DNA of 64,000 nt from Ciona intestinalis (Eukaryota; Chordata; Ascidiacea; Phlebobranchia; Cionidae): contig NW_004191362.1 in assembly GCF_000224145.3 (NCBI RefSeq), positions 35,654 through 99,653 on the forward strand, in the 5' to 3' direction. The translations under genes were made by a program, and so were the position numbers. Below are positions 63,501 through 63,674 of this stretch, piece after piece (position 1 is the first letter of the stretch; every line of letters begins with the position of its first letter). Under the pieces are notes generated by a model, which had not been told where the DNA came from, did no database searches, and was given only the letters and a program-made list of their open reading frames with translations.

Positions 63501-63674
63501 TCTAATGAAACATAGCAGCAACCAATCCTTACCCAGCTCCATCCACAGAAATCCTCCCACCAGATTAAACAGCAAGATAATGTTGAGCGTTGATATGTAA
63601 TCTACCGTGTGTGGTGAAGTGTCCACCCCCATATATTGTAAGGTTGGTCGTTTCAATCGTGTAACCGTCATCTC
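6..63674 (-). CDS. Giant glycine-rich tandem-repeat protein, internal part of one ~126-exon gene
   Basis: One minus-strand gene spans the window and is open at both ends. Exons were called from protein similarity between repeat units plus splice sites (on the plus strand, AC before and CT after each exon). About 25.8 kb of coding sequence (hand sum) encodes about 19 units. Reading phase was checked explicitly at several joins (63533/63162, 62338/62003, 47719/47517, 34261/33918, 28506/28145, 27322/27070, 3367/3047) and is continuous. Sequons (NxS/T) are abundant, and the heads are rich in short hydrophobic beta-like stretches, so a secreted or cell-surface glycoprotein is inferred. No membrane segment, signal peptide or catalytic motif is seen. 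From memory the glycine-rich half resembles plant proteins of the At4g32920 kind. Function is unknown. The model could be split into two genes if a terminal exon was missed, but I see no evidence for that. Confidence 0.88.
280..410 (+). repeat. Second repeat family, degenerate copy
   Basis: CAGGGCCTAATTTATG, AGGACAGAGTTGGCCTACTA and TGTATAGAATATGCATAAAC in intron 249-737; the rest of that intron is plain AT-rich sequence. Confidence 0.45.
826..1254. other. Intron, nothing recognised
   Basis: AT-rich intron of U19; a plus-strand open frame at 1035-1238 has no family resemblance. Confidence 0.6.
1553..1640 (-). mobile_element. SINE tail fragment
   Basis: Intron fragment with the tail words AACACAAGTGTTCTATTGGGCA and TATGTAACTTTGTAGG; no tRNA-like head. 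Confidence 0.6.
1968..2290 (-). mobile_element. SINE, body and tail
   Basis: Fills most of intron 1867-2359. Tail words near 1975-2110 and the conserved body CCATTAGTGACCACTGGGTT with GCCCAAGGACACATGG at 2208-2275; the tRNA-like head is largely missing. Confidence 0.75.
3142..3200 (-). mobile_element. SINE head remnant
   Basis: GCCCACAATGGTA and a TAACCATTGTGCTG box mark a decayed tRNA-like head in intron 3048-3366. Nothing else is recognised in that intron. Confidence 0.45.
3741..7542 (-). CDS. Repeat unit U18
   Basis: Eight exons: 7378-7542, 6906-7040, 6491-6657, 5816-6005, 5326-5517, 4791-4958, 4379-4543, 3741-3988. Head: YEFDEARITRHANIRFFHPT, FLGDQTGKIHIRREQQLFVE, GAELIMPSRSRLLGTRSWIE and VKISAGLVKVQYQAEMFVYH. 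Glycine-rich half: GGGHGGQGGGPSPNFGG, YTPTQLGSGGGNA, GKLLELNGILRASGG, NAGGGSGGSILIETTNITGH, GGLGGSGSGYGGAGGRIAVK. Exon 3741-3988 (EENMRPPQYRELKYNPSKN, YYEFDEAELTGYARLIFYHP) is the linker leading into U19 and is closely matched by the exon at 6-248. Right border of 6491-6657 could be 6659. Confidence 0.82.
4138..4320. mobile_element. MITE-like element with terminal inverted repeats
   Basis: The left end (GGACACCTTTAGCACATAATG) and right end (AAAGATGTCCCATCTTTCCCC) carry inverted GGGGAAAGATGGGACA-type termini about 180 bp apart. Related ends occur at 17222 and 53115. No coding capacity; probably a nonautonomous DNA transposon. Confidence 0.6.
4959..5325. other. Intron, nothing recognised
   Basis: AT-rich intron of U18 without a repeat I can identify. 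Confidence 0.6.
6110..6300 (+). repeat. Two tandem copies of a second repeat family
   Basis: A roughly 100-bp word runs twice in direct order: TATATGCACATTCTATTCTA, GTGAGGT..CTACAG, ACCTGAGATTTAGGCCAGAG and TTACCCCAACATTG. It fills much of intron 6006-6490, which also holds a short SINE body piece at 6400-6465. Confidence 0.75.
7080..7310 (-). repeat. Same second repeat family, two inverted copies
   Basis: Reverse-complement copies of the 6110-6300 repeat (GACCTCACCCATATAGAATA, GTGCATATTCAATGTTGGG) fill most of intron 7041-7377. Confidence 0.7.
7680..7825 (-). mobile_element. SINE, head and body
   Basis: ACTGGGTTGGTGCAATTACC, TGCCCACAATGTTAGCAGCA and a terminal TAACACTGAACTATTGTGG box in intron 7543-7912. 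Confidence 0.7.
7913..11564 (-). CDS. Repeat unit U17
   Basis: Nine exons: 11377-11564, 11118-11226, 10647-10786, 10188-10267, 9685-9897, 9177-9294, 8756-8912, 8303-8407, 7913-8111. Head: ATVLMLEDNITSVEITELQ, FLGDRTGLVHLQENQ, AELVLPPRTLFLGSG, and NLSFALIEIHR. Exon 9685-9897 has IESQGNLLMDGTGNAPEQG. Glycine-rich half: GAGHGGYGGSLKVD, YGSLYTPTHLGSGGGNGN, SFYVDGLIDVSGSSGN, GGGSGSGGSVMIRT, GHGGAGGRIAVRAA and GAAGTVYVEET, closing with LLKVDGEDIH. Exon 10647-10786 must end at the GTGGTT donor, because a stop codon follows shortly in frame. Confidence 0.82.
8408..8755. other. Intron, nothing recognised
   Basis: AT-rich intron of U17 between exons 8303-8407 and 8756-8912. Confidence 0.6.
9295..9684. 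other. Intron, nothing recognised
   Basis: AT-rich intron of U17; a GAGCAGTG word recurs twice (about 9342 and 9368) but no element is recognised. Confidence 0.55.
10268..10646. other. Intron, nothing recognised
   Basis: AT-rich intron of U17; frames that run from here into exon 10647-10786 are interrupted by a stop near its donor. Confidence 0.55.
10985..11075 (-). mobile_element. SINE head fragment
   Basis: TTGCCCAAGAATACA, GATAGCAGCATTGAGCTTTG and TGGTACCCTCTGGTTA in intron 10787-11117. Confidence 0.65.
11757..14727 (-). CDS. Repeat unit U16
   Basis: Seven exons: 14444-14727, 14012-14223, 13394-13605, 12922-13074, 12481-12619, 12140-12266, 11757-11853. Head: IRGDGTSLFFIQEGQTFYVE, LVLSADTRLIGKMETPMELH, VLTMRSQSSLSCNELVLYVG and GGAYVDVSGLGSLQEQ. 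Glycine-rich half: GGGHGGYGGGRND, YGSFRRPQLYGSGGGGSQ, GRGGGCIHLNVIQSFHHDGW, NHGGGSAGSVLITTG, GHGGGGSGGRVSVHS and NGGSGTVFNIGQN. The left border of exon 13394-13605 could instead be 13390, depending on which of two nearby GT donors is used. Confidence 0.83.
12412..12455. repeat. 22-bp tandem duplication
   Basis: AGTAGACTAGTTTAAAG is present twice in a row, 22 bp apart, in intron 12267-12480. Confidence 0.85.
12650..12895 (-). mobile_element. Degenerate SINE
   Basis: Tail words (ACACCTCGCGCTCGCTTATG), GTATGGCTGACAA, and GAAGGACAGACAAGCTTGAA then TAACCACTTTGTCAGGGCGC. It covers nearly the whole intron 12620-12921. Confidence 0.65.
13090..13180. repeat. Short tandem duplication
   Basis: CAGAAAACAGTTTTTGTGTA occurs twice, about 52 bp apart, followed in intron 13075-13393 by a SINE tail piece at about 13235-13315. 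Confidence 0.75.
13680..13975 (-). mobile_element. Near full-length SINE
   Basis: Tail (GGTGGCTTCATACATCTC), body (ACTACTGGGTTGAAGCAGTT), head (TAGTGGTAGCAACAAGCTTT) and terminal box (CTAACCACTGTGCTATAGCT), filling intron 13606-14011. Confidence 0.8.
14950..17198 (-). CDS. Repeat unit U15
   Basis: Five exons: 17041-17198, 16625-16778, 16064-16320, 15532-15762, 14950-15185. Head: LSGDLSGLVHIMEHHSYYLS, PRTSLWVDEGATAYLATTT, RWYGELIGVHHLRIAATRLV and MGFVFTAVLFDMKWSSTMTA. Glycine-rich half: GGASNGLFYDSLYEPTMGGS, GGGVMRIIVGRLITLDGILD, GGGSGGAIWVTTGG, GGGAGGRIALHA, GGTGTVYIEAV and LILDNQ. The first GGSHGG block is weak (GAGASYATVGGAG), the least conserved in the array. Confidence 0.82.
15236..15475 (-). 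mobile_element. SINE, tail and body
   Basis: GTTACCACATATGTAACTTA, GGACAACCCATTAGTGACCA and a decayed CACTGTGGTAATGTTAGCA head piece in intron 15186-15531. Confidence 0.7.
15835..15930 (-). mobile_element. SINE tail fragment
   Basis: ACAGTCGTTAAGACACGGGTG and degraded tail words in intron 15763-16063. Confidence 0.5.
16490..16550. repeat. Dispersed repeat fragment
   Basis: GAGTTAGCAGCCAAACAAC and CGTTAAAACAAACC resemble words at 11640, 27645, 28315 and 44270, all in introns. It is the only structured piece in intron 16321-16624. Confidence 0.45.
17222..17455 (-). mobile_element. MITE end followed by SINE head fragment
   Basis: TGTGGGGTAAGATGGATACC at 17224 matches the MITE terminus. A SINE piece follows: CCCACAGTGGCAGCATAGAG, CTGGTATCCTATGG, TTTTAACCATTGTCCTAC. 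Confidence 0.6.
17485..20209 (-). CDS. Repeat unit U14
   Basis: Exons 19467-20209, 19013-19212, 18566-18742, 18040-18224, 17485-17804. The 743-bp exon first closes U13 (GGPGSVFVYRI, LYVDGANL), then gives the U14 head in one piece: VTLVRQGSLRMKKLESDNEN, IRGDKSGLVRAYQAHKL, GGELILPTRIVTSG, FLLDGRLTNVNDFHVGIDGY. Then GRIEIDAGALMTSAG, GGYGSNGGYTGD, YLPRSRGGGGSM, GGGSGGAILIVAHHISGHGI and GGSGGRIALYTN. The final exon has a cysteine variant of the GTVY block, TCQTCHGAPGSVYTH, then LIIDGAG. Confidence 0.85.
18278..18430 (-). mobile_element. SINE, rearranged fragment
   Basis: TTGGGTGTTATATTTCATAC and TGCCTGCTTACCAGTTACC, then ATGTGCCCACAATGGTAGCA; the central body is deleted. In intron 18225-18565. 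Confidence 0.6.
20210..20580. other. Intron, nothing recognised
   Basis: AT-rich intron between exons 20581-20713 and 19467-20209. Confidence 0.6.
20210..22271 (-). CDS. Repeat unit U13
   Basis: Exons 21691-22271, 21114-21361, 20581-20713; the GTVY block (GGPGSVFVYRI) is at the start of exon 19467-20209. The 581-bp exon fuses most head modules: FNGVLVLATHTHIVGTG, LRLEGEIHDVQHLVLGQSTK, FGLVELATFQMDAGSQMLF, VQTGSLHIEPGSIVTSSG and the first glycine block GEGGGHGSVGG. Exon 21114-21361 has GGLGGGFISMQIGSEFVLDG and YGGSGGAGGSINIRA. Exon 20581-20713 has MTGYGEVTANGGQG and GGGSGGRVAFNI. An 18-bp copy of the start of 21691-22271 lies in the upstream intron. Confidence 0.84.
20915..20990. repeat. Dispersed 65-bp repeat, copy 1
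   Basis: TGTGCCTTGAAGTCGCTAAC and flanking words recur at 22322-22386. Here it sits in intron 20714-21113, otherwise featureless. Confidence 0.7.
21430..21570 (-). mobile_element. SINE, degenerate tail and body
   Basis: CGCGCATGCAACTTAGTGAG, TGGCAATTGCAGCACACC and TTAGTGACCACAGGTTTTAA in intron 21362-21690. Confidence 0.6.
21566..21645 (+). mobile_element. SINE tail in antisense orientation
   Basis: GTGGTAACTCGTAAGTGGGC and AACAGAACACCCGTGTTATA are the tail in the opposite orientation to its neighbour, making an inverted pair. Confidence 0.7.
22322..22386. repeat. Dispersed 65-bp repeat, copy 2
   Basis: TGTGCTGTGAAGTCGCTAAC in intron 22272-22452, in the same orientation as copy 1 and just left of an 18-bp copy of the exon 21691-22271 border. 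Confidence 0.7.
22453..24253 (-). CDS. Repeat unit U12, intron-poor
   Basis: Three exons: 24035-24253, 22985-23813, 22453-22745. The 829-bp middle exon carries what other units split over four or five exons: MVLGAQSNVTLHPNS, LVLEQNAVISVSGKVTTE, GGAHASLGGGW, YKTPQIAGHAGIGH, AGAGSGGSIWIKASGSFDGH, SANGGSCKIVDYT and CGSGSGGRIAIHSPKEHN. The last has GGPGSVFIADTT, IDDRLMSGFTIEELHLNDS and, at its donor, ELIGDGSG, which begins the next unit's hallmark. Head: AVSGWIEICNGQRWWLSND and NLHIHEDGVANF. Confidence 0.86.
23860..23975 (-). mobile_element. SINE, shortened
   Basis: ATTATAACACAGTTGTTCTG, CATACACCTTGTGTCCTCGC, GTGACTACTGGGTTTAGGCA and ACAATGGCTGCAAC in intron 23814-24034. Confidence 0.7.
24452..28145 (-). 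CDS. Repeat unit U11, first exon present in two copies
   Basis: Exons: 27979-28145 or 27322-27488 (near-identical 167-bp copies), 26893-27070, 26390-26602, 25936-26081, 25465-25663, 24897-25080, 24452-24681. Only one copy of the first exon can be used, because each starts in codon position 2 and ends on a codon border. Head: LYSEPEALIELQDGQMLILE, EMRLPATVSLQGPDNKLSG, GKYSFTTLTIKDNAYVKFLS and GNEVILHAGSHISVNAGG. Glycine-rich half: GAGHAGYGG, TQPGSGGGNS, GSGGGLLSIVMSNQLQIEG, NSGGGSGGGVYVKVGRVTGH, GTGGSGGKVSIQTK and GAGGIMVLRDR. Confidence 0.82.
25081..25464. other. Intron, nothing recognised
   Basis: AT-rich intron of U11 with no SINE words. Confidence 0.6.
25745..25890 (-). mobile_element. 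SINE body fragment
   Basis: TTAGTGACCACTGGGTTGGA and GTTAAGTGTCCTGCCCAACA in intron 25664-25935. Confidence 0.7.
26110..26362 (-). mobile_element. SINE, two head pieces
   Basis: GTAACTTTGCCCAAGATCAC and CTACCATGGTAGCAGTATC, then AGCAGCAGTGAGTCTTGAAC and CGATACCTTATGG, in intron 26082-26389. Confidence 0.6.
27242..28409 (-). repeat. Direct duplication flanking the gap, containing one exon
   Basis: About 500 bp (27242-27748) recurs almost identically at 27893-28409, offset by about 657 bp, on the two sides of the N run. Each copy holds the 167-bp exon, its splice sites and the same intron tail. Differences are a few substitutions (one changes Asp to Gly in the exon), an extra A, a 10-base insertion near 28230 and short indels. 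This level of difference fits two haplotypes of a highly heterozygous animal better than an old duplication. Confidence 0.9.
27749..27798. other. Assembly gap of 50 Ns
   Basis: Fifty undetermined bases in the intron between the two copies of the U11 first exon. The round number suggests a placeholder gap of unknown true size. Confidence 0.98.
28425..28485 (-). mobile_element. SINE head terminus
   Basis: ACTAACTACTGAGCCATGGC and ACCGG match the reverse complement of the tRNA-like 5' end at 63865. Confidence 0.5.
28506..29974 (-). CDS. Repeat unit U10, a whole unit in one 1,469-bp exon
   Basis: A single uninterrupted exon encodes the end of U9 (SASGIIYMSY) and all of U10. In order: LVGDQTGQLVVPSNLTLE, ATVVLPSRVRATHTT, LELRGKLVGVTSLTMGTNAA, LGVEFTGDRILISGNF, GLRGGSHGGCGGAEK, YGDMRNTQVAGSGGE, KYGSGGGVIYIEASFIRLDG, VGGGSGGSVLIKVDTLRGVG, GAGGGGRISIISP, GGAGTVYLEDKQA and LIVDNRP. 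It is the clearest template for the family because no splicing has to be assumed. It carries extra cysteines (ILQCSLRV, TTIHTCGVEY, STWCEVYG, NVQCNIAS). It ends with one base (G) of a codon, completed by AA of the following exon. Confidence 0.93.
30123..35021 (-). CDS. Repeat unit U9, longest head, with cysteine-rich segment
   Basis: Ten exons: 34802-35021, 34261-34505, 33579-33918, 33216-33353, 32849-32942, 32331-32556, 31865-32074, 31118-31574, 30614-30876, 30123-30342. The head is about 2 kb of coding sequence, the longest in the window. Exon 33579-33918 ends in CPNNEACNWCSACPAGQIKA, reminiscent of GCC2/GCC3 (ephrin-receptor-like) cysteine repeats, and the next exon adds LCYSSEICDYS and FGQSC. 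The hallmark ITGDGTGTLEVLG is at the donor end of 31865-32074. Glycine-rich part: IDAGALVAADGSS, GDGGWVQMVAQDNVHIGG, GRGGSISIKARSISGHGF, GGFGGRVEINV. The GTVY block (SASGIIYMSY) sits at the start of the next exon, 28506-29974. The joint 34261/33918 keeps phase (one base plus two) at a weak GTTCGG donor. Confidence 0.8.
30427..30580 (+). mobile_element. Two SINE tail pieces, antisense
   Basis: AAAACACCTGTGTTATAATA with TTGCCCCAC, and AAGCAGGCATGGGTAAAACA with GTGTTATAACG, both opposite in orientation to most copies, in intron 30343-30613. Confidence 0.65.
31675..31832 (-). mobile_element. SINE, shortened
   Basis: ACCACTGGGTTGGGGTAGGA, TACTGGTAGCATCAAGTTTT and GATACCCTCTGGTTA in intron 31575-31864. 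Confidence 0.7.
32600..32740 (+). repeat. Second repeat family, degenerate copies
   Basis: TACCCCAACACTTATGG..TTAAGGTCAGAC words repeated about three times in intron 32557-32848, like 6110-6300. Confidence 0.55.
33020..33180 (-). mobile_element. SINE tail
   Basis: CCTCGCATGGCGGGGCAAGG, CACCTCATGCCTGCTTATGA and a decayed CTGGACAACCCATTTTTGA body in intron 32943-33215. Confidence 0.7.
34000..34090 (-). mobile_element. SINE tail fragment
   Basis: ATGACACGGGTTCGTTATTT and TTACGCATGCTTCTGAATTG in intron 33919-34260. Confidence 0.55.
35285..35325 (-). mobile_element. SINE body scrap
   Basis: GACCACTGGGTTGAATCAAT in intron 35022-35358; the rest of that intron is plain AT-rich sequence. Confidence 0.5.
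35359..38930 (-). CDS. Repeat unit U8
   Basis: Eight exons: 38741-38930, 38324-38416, 37726-37977, 37312-37453, 36914-37052, 36501-36677, 36066-36169, 35359-35653. Head: VFDELHVLGGARLAVIA, TNLHVHENARVSLSTL, FILEGKMIGFGSLKLIES and LHISSTVDVQVEVGGVIT. Glycine-rich half: GGSHGGTGG, FGSGGGGRFGSNGGG, GAGGGAGGSIWIQ, TSGGGGGGVISIVY and GGPGVVYISC. The GDxTGxL hallmark is weak here. Right border of 37726-37977 was placed at the acceptor that keeps IQIEIFYHSGPYQ in frame; a shorter exon is possible. Confidence 0.78.
35695..35970 (-). mobile_element. Near full-length SINE
   Basis: Tail (GTGGTGGTTTCATACATCTT), body (CACTATGTTGGAGCAATTAC), head (AATGGTAGCAAAGCTGAGCA), then TGGTACCGTCCGGTTCTG and a terminal AACCACTAAGCAAATGTGCCG, in intron 35654-36065. 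Confidence 0.82.
36170..36500. other. Intron, nothing recognised
   Basis: AT-rich intron of U8. Confidence 0.6.
36735..36825 (+). repeat. Second repeat family fragment
   Basis: GTATTCTATATAGGTTTGGTC and ATCATGGTACCTGAGATTTA in intron 36678-36913. Confidence 0.6.
37978..38323. other. Intron, nothing recognised
   Basis: AT-rich intron of U8. Confidence 0.6.
38590..38706 (-). mobile_element. SINE fragment
   Basis: CCCTCATGGCAGAGTAAC, then CATAATGACAGCAGCGTCAA and AACCCATAGATACTGGGC in intron 38417-38740. Confidence 0.5.
38978..39050 (-). mobile_element. SINE head fragment
   Basis: TGCAGCCATCAAACCAGGTG and CTGTAACCACTTTGCCG in intron 38931-39237. Confidence 0.55.
39238..42128 (-). CDS. Repeat unit U7
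   Basis: Seven exons: 41954-42128, 41463-41644, 41065-41209, 40606-40704, 40223-40384, 39726-39957, 39238-39482. Head: ENVKLVSLTMNGHATLALF, EGDRTGVLHLGHYQ, and LYINKVHVAIGGTLDGAH. Exon 41065-41209 has VFKNIIVHGGGKVVVGDG, and a SINE tail lies about 12 bp from its donor. Glycine-rich half: GGSHGGVGG, GGGILHIISDDITIDGSLVA, GGGAAGGSIYIQGG, GGGGGGRIAISY, GASGTVYYEE and LVVDNNKNP. The right border of 41463-41644 has two possible acceptors (41642 or 41644). Confidence 0.8.
40110..40205 (-). mobile_element. SINE fragment
   Basis: ATCCAACAAGGCGGAGCATT and GTATCTTGCCCAAGGACCCA with CAATGGTAGCAGTAA in intron 39958-40222; the central body is missing. Confidence 0.6.
40775..41060 (-). mobile_element. SINE tail module in triplicate
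   Basis: Three successive tail copies (about 40783-40858, 40878-40952, 40960-41052), each with an AACAC/AACAG GGTGTT word, CGAGTTACCACGTATG or similar, and two with TTATCCTCGCATGGCGGGGC boundaries. It fills intron 40705-41064. Confidence 0.75.
42372..45615 (-). CDS. Repeat unit U6
   Basis: Seven exons: 45497-45615, 44996-45196, 44534-44690, 43869-44151, 43382-43628, 42773-42916, 42372-42549. Head: TYVLLNDVSTQHTIYHLDIK, LKGDQTGFIHLTPEVQ, TKISLPTSVYFS and LITNLDKLTIGENVVVH. Exon 43869-44151 joins head and glycine-rich start (VTNVNIDTSA, GGASGAGHGGSGGEG). Exon 43382-43628 has SPCHLGHGGGNSG, GYVEVDGIIDVSG and GGGGGSGGSILIKC. Exon 42773-42916 has GAGGGGGGRIATW. In the last exon the GTVY block is GTMLWRKQVEESG, followed by YEDTLTVDNGANP. 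A complete unit by the family plan. Confidence 0.82.
42917..43381. other. Intron with a small internal repeat
   Basis: CTGTGGGTGAATGAA occurs at the acceptor end (42917) and again about 100 bp into the intron (43018), so the exon border word is duplicated. The rest is unrecognised. Confidence 0.5.
44152..44533. other. Intron with a dispersed repeat scrap
   Basis: AAATTAGCAACAAAATAACA near 44290 resembles words at 16495 and 27645; otherwise AT-rich. Confidence 0.5.
44735..44828 (-). mobile_element. SINE tail fragment
   Basis: TTCTAACATAAGTGTTCTAT, CACCATATGGTGGCTTCATA and CACCTTGTGCCTGCTTGG in intron 44691-44995. Confidence 0.65.
45675..45815 (-). mobile_element. SINE fragment
   Basis: TATAGGTTACCAAGTATGAA, ATTAGTGGTCATTG and AATAGTAGCAGCATAG in intron 45616-45890. 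Confidence 0.55.
45891..49319 (-). CDS. Repeat unit U5, with a cysteine-rich insert
   Basis: Eight exons: 49133-49319, 48726-48829, 48213-48341, 47719-47905, 47258-47517, 46918-47068, 46359-46519, 45891-46095. The head shows HAYFGGHAHIEILPV, GDGTATLYSLSN and GGELILPRQTKLVG. Exon 47258-47517 has SHIEIDANGQVDASRGG, PGGSHGGRGGRSG and YGDYKNPTHFGSGG; its right border at 47517 is fixed by phase (GAA G joined to CC) although the frame stays open into a SINE beyond it. Exon 46918-47068 has FVLDGMIKANG and GASGGSILIKA. Exon 46359-46519 replaces the usual glycine run with a seven-cysteine segment. The last exon has GGGGGGGRIALHI, GGAGTVFVQV and LTVDNDG. Confidence 0.82.
46140..46225 (-). mobile_element. 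SINE tail fragment
   Basis: TTCGGGTGTTCTGTTTCATA and GTAACCTTGTGGGTGATTAA in intron 46096-46358. Confidence 0.6.
46585..46775 (-). mobile_element. SINE, tail and partial head
   Basis: ATGACAGGGCAATGACAGTC, TAACATGGGTGTTTAG and TTTGGACAACTCATTAGTTA in intron 46520-46917. Confidence 0.7.
47570..47625 (-). mobile_element. SINE tail scrap beside an exon
   Basis: GGCAGTCATTACAACCTGGG and GTTTCATACACCTCGGGC, about 55 bp upstream of exon 47258-47517. The exon frame stays open into it. Confidence 0.6.
47906..48212. other. Intron, nothing recognised
   Basis: Contains ACCTTCCCAATTA and ACCCTCCCTAATTA in close succession; no known element. Confidence 0.5.
48342..48725. other. Intron, nothing recognised
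   Basis: AT-rich intron of U5. Confidence 0.6.
48900..49065 (-). mobile_element. SINE tail, degenerate
   Basis: ATCAGTGTTTCGTACACTTT and CGAGCCACCTATGTAACTTT in intron 48830-49132. Confidence 0.55.
49547..52470 (-). CDS. Repeat unit U4
   Basis: Eight exons: 52358-52470, 51877-52151, 51548-51693, 51171-51282, 50750-50829, 50303-50518, 49943-50044, 49547-49750. The head opens with FVLDEIHTYGGATLAFVG, closely like U2 and U8. Exon 51877-52151 carries LSGDRSGRLIIGPYQ and ELKGELKVEGV. Then come LGSINVDGVARN, GTGGAHGGSGG, FGSAGGNGALGGGILRVDV, GGGGSGGSVYIN, GGGGGGGRMAVIM and GGAGTAYTLHL. Exon 50750-50829 is only 80 bp and holds the GGAHGG block alone, a split not seen in most units. Sequon density is high in the last exon. 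Confidence 0.8.
50868..51115 (-). mobile_element. Near full-length SINE
   Basis: GAGTTATAACATAGGTGTCA, GTAACCACTGGATTGGAGAA, TCTTACCCAAGGACACG, ACCTGGTATCCTTAAC and a terminal ATAACCACTGGGATATGACA, in intron 50830-51170. Confidence 0.8.
51310..51440 (-). mobile_element. SINE tail
   Basis: GGGGACAACGACAGTTGCTA, AACACCTTGTTCCTGCTTAT and TTGTTGGTGATTGTTTT in intron 51283-51547. Confidence 0.7.
52575..52805 (-). mobile_element. SINE, head and body
   Basis: GACAACCCTTTGGTGACCAC, TGTAGAAGCATCAGGCATTG, CCAGGTATCCTGCAGTTAC and CTCTAACCACTGTGGTATGG in intron 52471-52841. Confidence 0.78.
52842..57413 (-). CDS. Repeat unit U3, with an extended head and a cysteine cluster
   Basis: Ten exons: 57220-57413, 56714-56857, 56372-56519, 55941-56093, 55410-55517, 55060-55180, 54304-54597, 53881-54120, 53333-53509, 52842-53086. 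The head is longer than usual (about seven exons) and its first exon encodes NTDNYCCPGSYCRTCYH, five cysteines within 14 residues. Exon 55410-55517 has the degenerate hallmark MLGDKTSLMMVRQNQ. The glycine-rich half is typical: GGSHGATGGRGAG, YLKVDGSITASG, AGGGSGGSIQIYTK, GGGGSGGRVAIYYV and GGAGTVYLHKL. Exons 56372, 55941 and 55060 were placed by open frame and splice sites with weaker similarity, so their borders are less secure. Confidence 0.75.
53115..53215. mobile_element. MITE fragment
   Basis: GGGCGAGATGGGATACCGTT and ATCACATAAAATCCCAC match the MITE terminus seen at 4138 and 17222. The right end is unclear. Confidence 0.5.
53580..53785 (-). mobile_element. SINE, degenerate
   Basis: CCTTGTGACAGGGCAGCTCA, CTACCATGTATGTAACTGTG, GACAACCCATAAGGAACTG and GTGTCTTGCTGAAAGACACA in intron 53510-53880. 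Confidence 0.65.
54680..54955 (-). mobile_element. Near full-length SINE
   Basis: CCACTTACAAGTTATCGCAT, TTATTAGTGACCAGATAGTT, TCTTGCCCGGAAACACC, AATGACAGCAGTATCAAGC and CCCGGTATCTTTTAG, in intron 54598-55059. Confidence 0.78.
55560..55765 (-). mobile_element. SINE, degenerate
   Basis: AATACAAGTGTCACATTATG, then CACAATGGTAGCAGCATTGG and GAACCAGGTACCTTATAC in intron 55518-55940. Confidence 0.65.
56858..57219. other. Intron, nothing recognised
   Basis: AT-rich intron of U3. Confidence 0.6.
57615..57755 (-). mobile_element. SINE tail
   Basis: TTATCCTTAACAACAGTGGT, ACATGGGGTTTTTCTTCATA and CGAGTTACCACGCATGTAC in intron 57414-57770. Confidence 0.65.
57771..61032 (-). CDS. Repeat unit U2
   Basis: Seven exons: 60919-61032, 60567-60687, 59868-60114, 59503-59638, 58893-59108, 58343-58507, 57771-57955. 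The head begins with FVLDEIQVSGNAEV, then LSGDRSGVIYIGPEQ and DGQLTLPKHMTVREV, the two standard head hallmarks. The 58893 exon has GGTGGAHGGRGSPPNYG and DPTQLGSGGGASGG. The 58343 exon has VRIEGDVKADG, GGGGAGGTIRIHSP and GAGNITANGGQG. The last has GGGGGGGRIFIDSQ and GGSGTVFV. The donor of exon 59868-60114 lies in sequence resembling the SINE tail. Right border of that exon could be 60112 or 60114. Confidence 0.8.
58080..58250 (-). mobile_element. SINE, tail and partial body
   Basis: GAGTGTTCTGTTTCATAGAT, AAGTTACCACGTATGTAACT, GACAACCCATTAGTGACCAC and CCACAATTGTAGCAG in intron 57956-58342. Confidence 0.75.
58508..58892. other. Intron, mostly unrecognised
   Basis: AT-rich intron of U2 with one short SINE-body-like word (TTGACCAATGGGTTGGG) near 58757. 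Confidence 0.5.
59145..59218 (-). mobile_element. SINE tail fragment
   Basis: AACTAGGGTGCTCTATTTTG and AACACCTTGTGCTCACAAA in intron 59109-59502. Confidence 0.5.
59309..59356. repeat. 24-bp-class tandem duplication
   Basis: TATTATGCAATCACTATG occurs twice in direct succession in intron 59109-59502. Confidence 0.85.
60205..60300 (-). mobile_element. SINE fragment
   Basis: ACACCTTGTGCCCACTTACG, TAACCACGTATGTACTTTG, then a head scrap (ATCAAGCATTGAACCAGGTA), in intron 60115-60566. Confidence 0.6.
60308..60430 (+). repeat. Second repeat family copy
   Basis: GCTGGTGAGGTTCCGCAGCG, CATGGGTCCATGATTTAGAC and GGCCCATTACCCCAACACTC, like 6110-6300; a related scrap is at 59740-59820. Confidence 0.7.
61240..61345 (-). 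mobile_element. SINE tail
   Basis: CTGACATGGTATGGCAGCGA, GGGATGTTCTGTTTCGTACA and CCTTGTGCCAGCTTATGAG in intron 61033-61424. Confidence 0.75.
61425..63674 (-). CDS. Repeat unit U1, partial at its N-terminal side
   Basis: Five exons: 63533-63674, 62950-63162, 62338-62471, 61833-62003, 61425-61575. The first has head-type sequence (GRLHINAQHYLAV) but an in-frame TAA at 63565-63567 just before SGGRISVDGAG. The second holds GGSGGGYGGSGG and YYFGDGYLG. The third has HVHIDGVVSAKGSR and ends at a GC donor, which alone keeps phase with the next exon. The fourth has GGGSGGSLWINC and GGGGSGGRIALYH, the fifth GAAGTVYIEKGE and LMVDNG. The rest of the unit's head should lie above 64000. The stop may be a sequencing error, a null allele or a mis-called exon. 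Confidence 0.75.
61650..61715 (-). mobile_element. SINE tail scrap
   Basis: AACTCAGAGTTATAACACTGG and GTGGCTTCATACACCTCATG in intron 61576-61832. Confidence 0.55.
62070..62175 (-). mobile_element. SINE tail
   Basis: GGGAAAACGACAGTCGTTTT, ACACCTCTTGCCCGCTTACA and TTTGTAGGTGATTGTTTTTG in intron 62004-62337. Confidence 0.72.
62484..62565. repeat. Imperfect tandem duplication of about 40 bp
   Basis: TTATTTAAATACTGGCATGG and TTATTTAAATACTGGTATGT, each followed by TTATG, in intron 62472-62949. Confidence 0.75.
62755..62912 (-). mobile_element. SINE, internally deleted
   Basis: TCACCCTCGCGTGGAAATGA, TTATAACATGGGAGCATTTA, TTGGAGCAATTACTGTAATG and TCCAACCACTGTGCATCAGG in intron 62472-62949. Confidence 0.68.
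63305..63520 (-). mobile_element. SINE, most of element
   Basis: GCCAGTTACGAAATGTGTGA, AACCCATTAGTAACCACTAG, GTCTTGCCCAAGGACACCTC and ACATAGCAGCAACCAATCCT in intron 63163-63532; its head runs up to the donor of exon 63533-63674. Confidence 0.7.
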
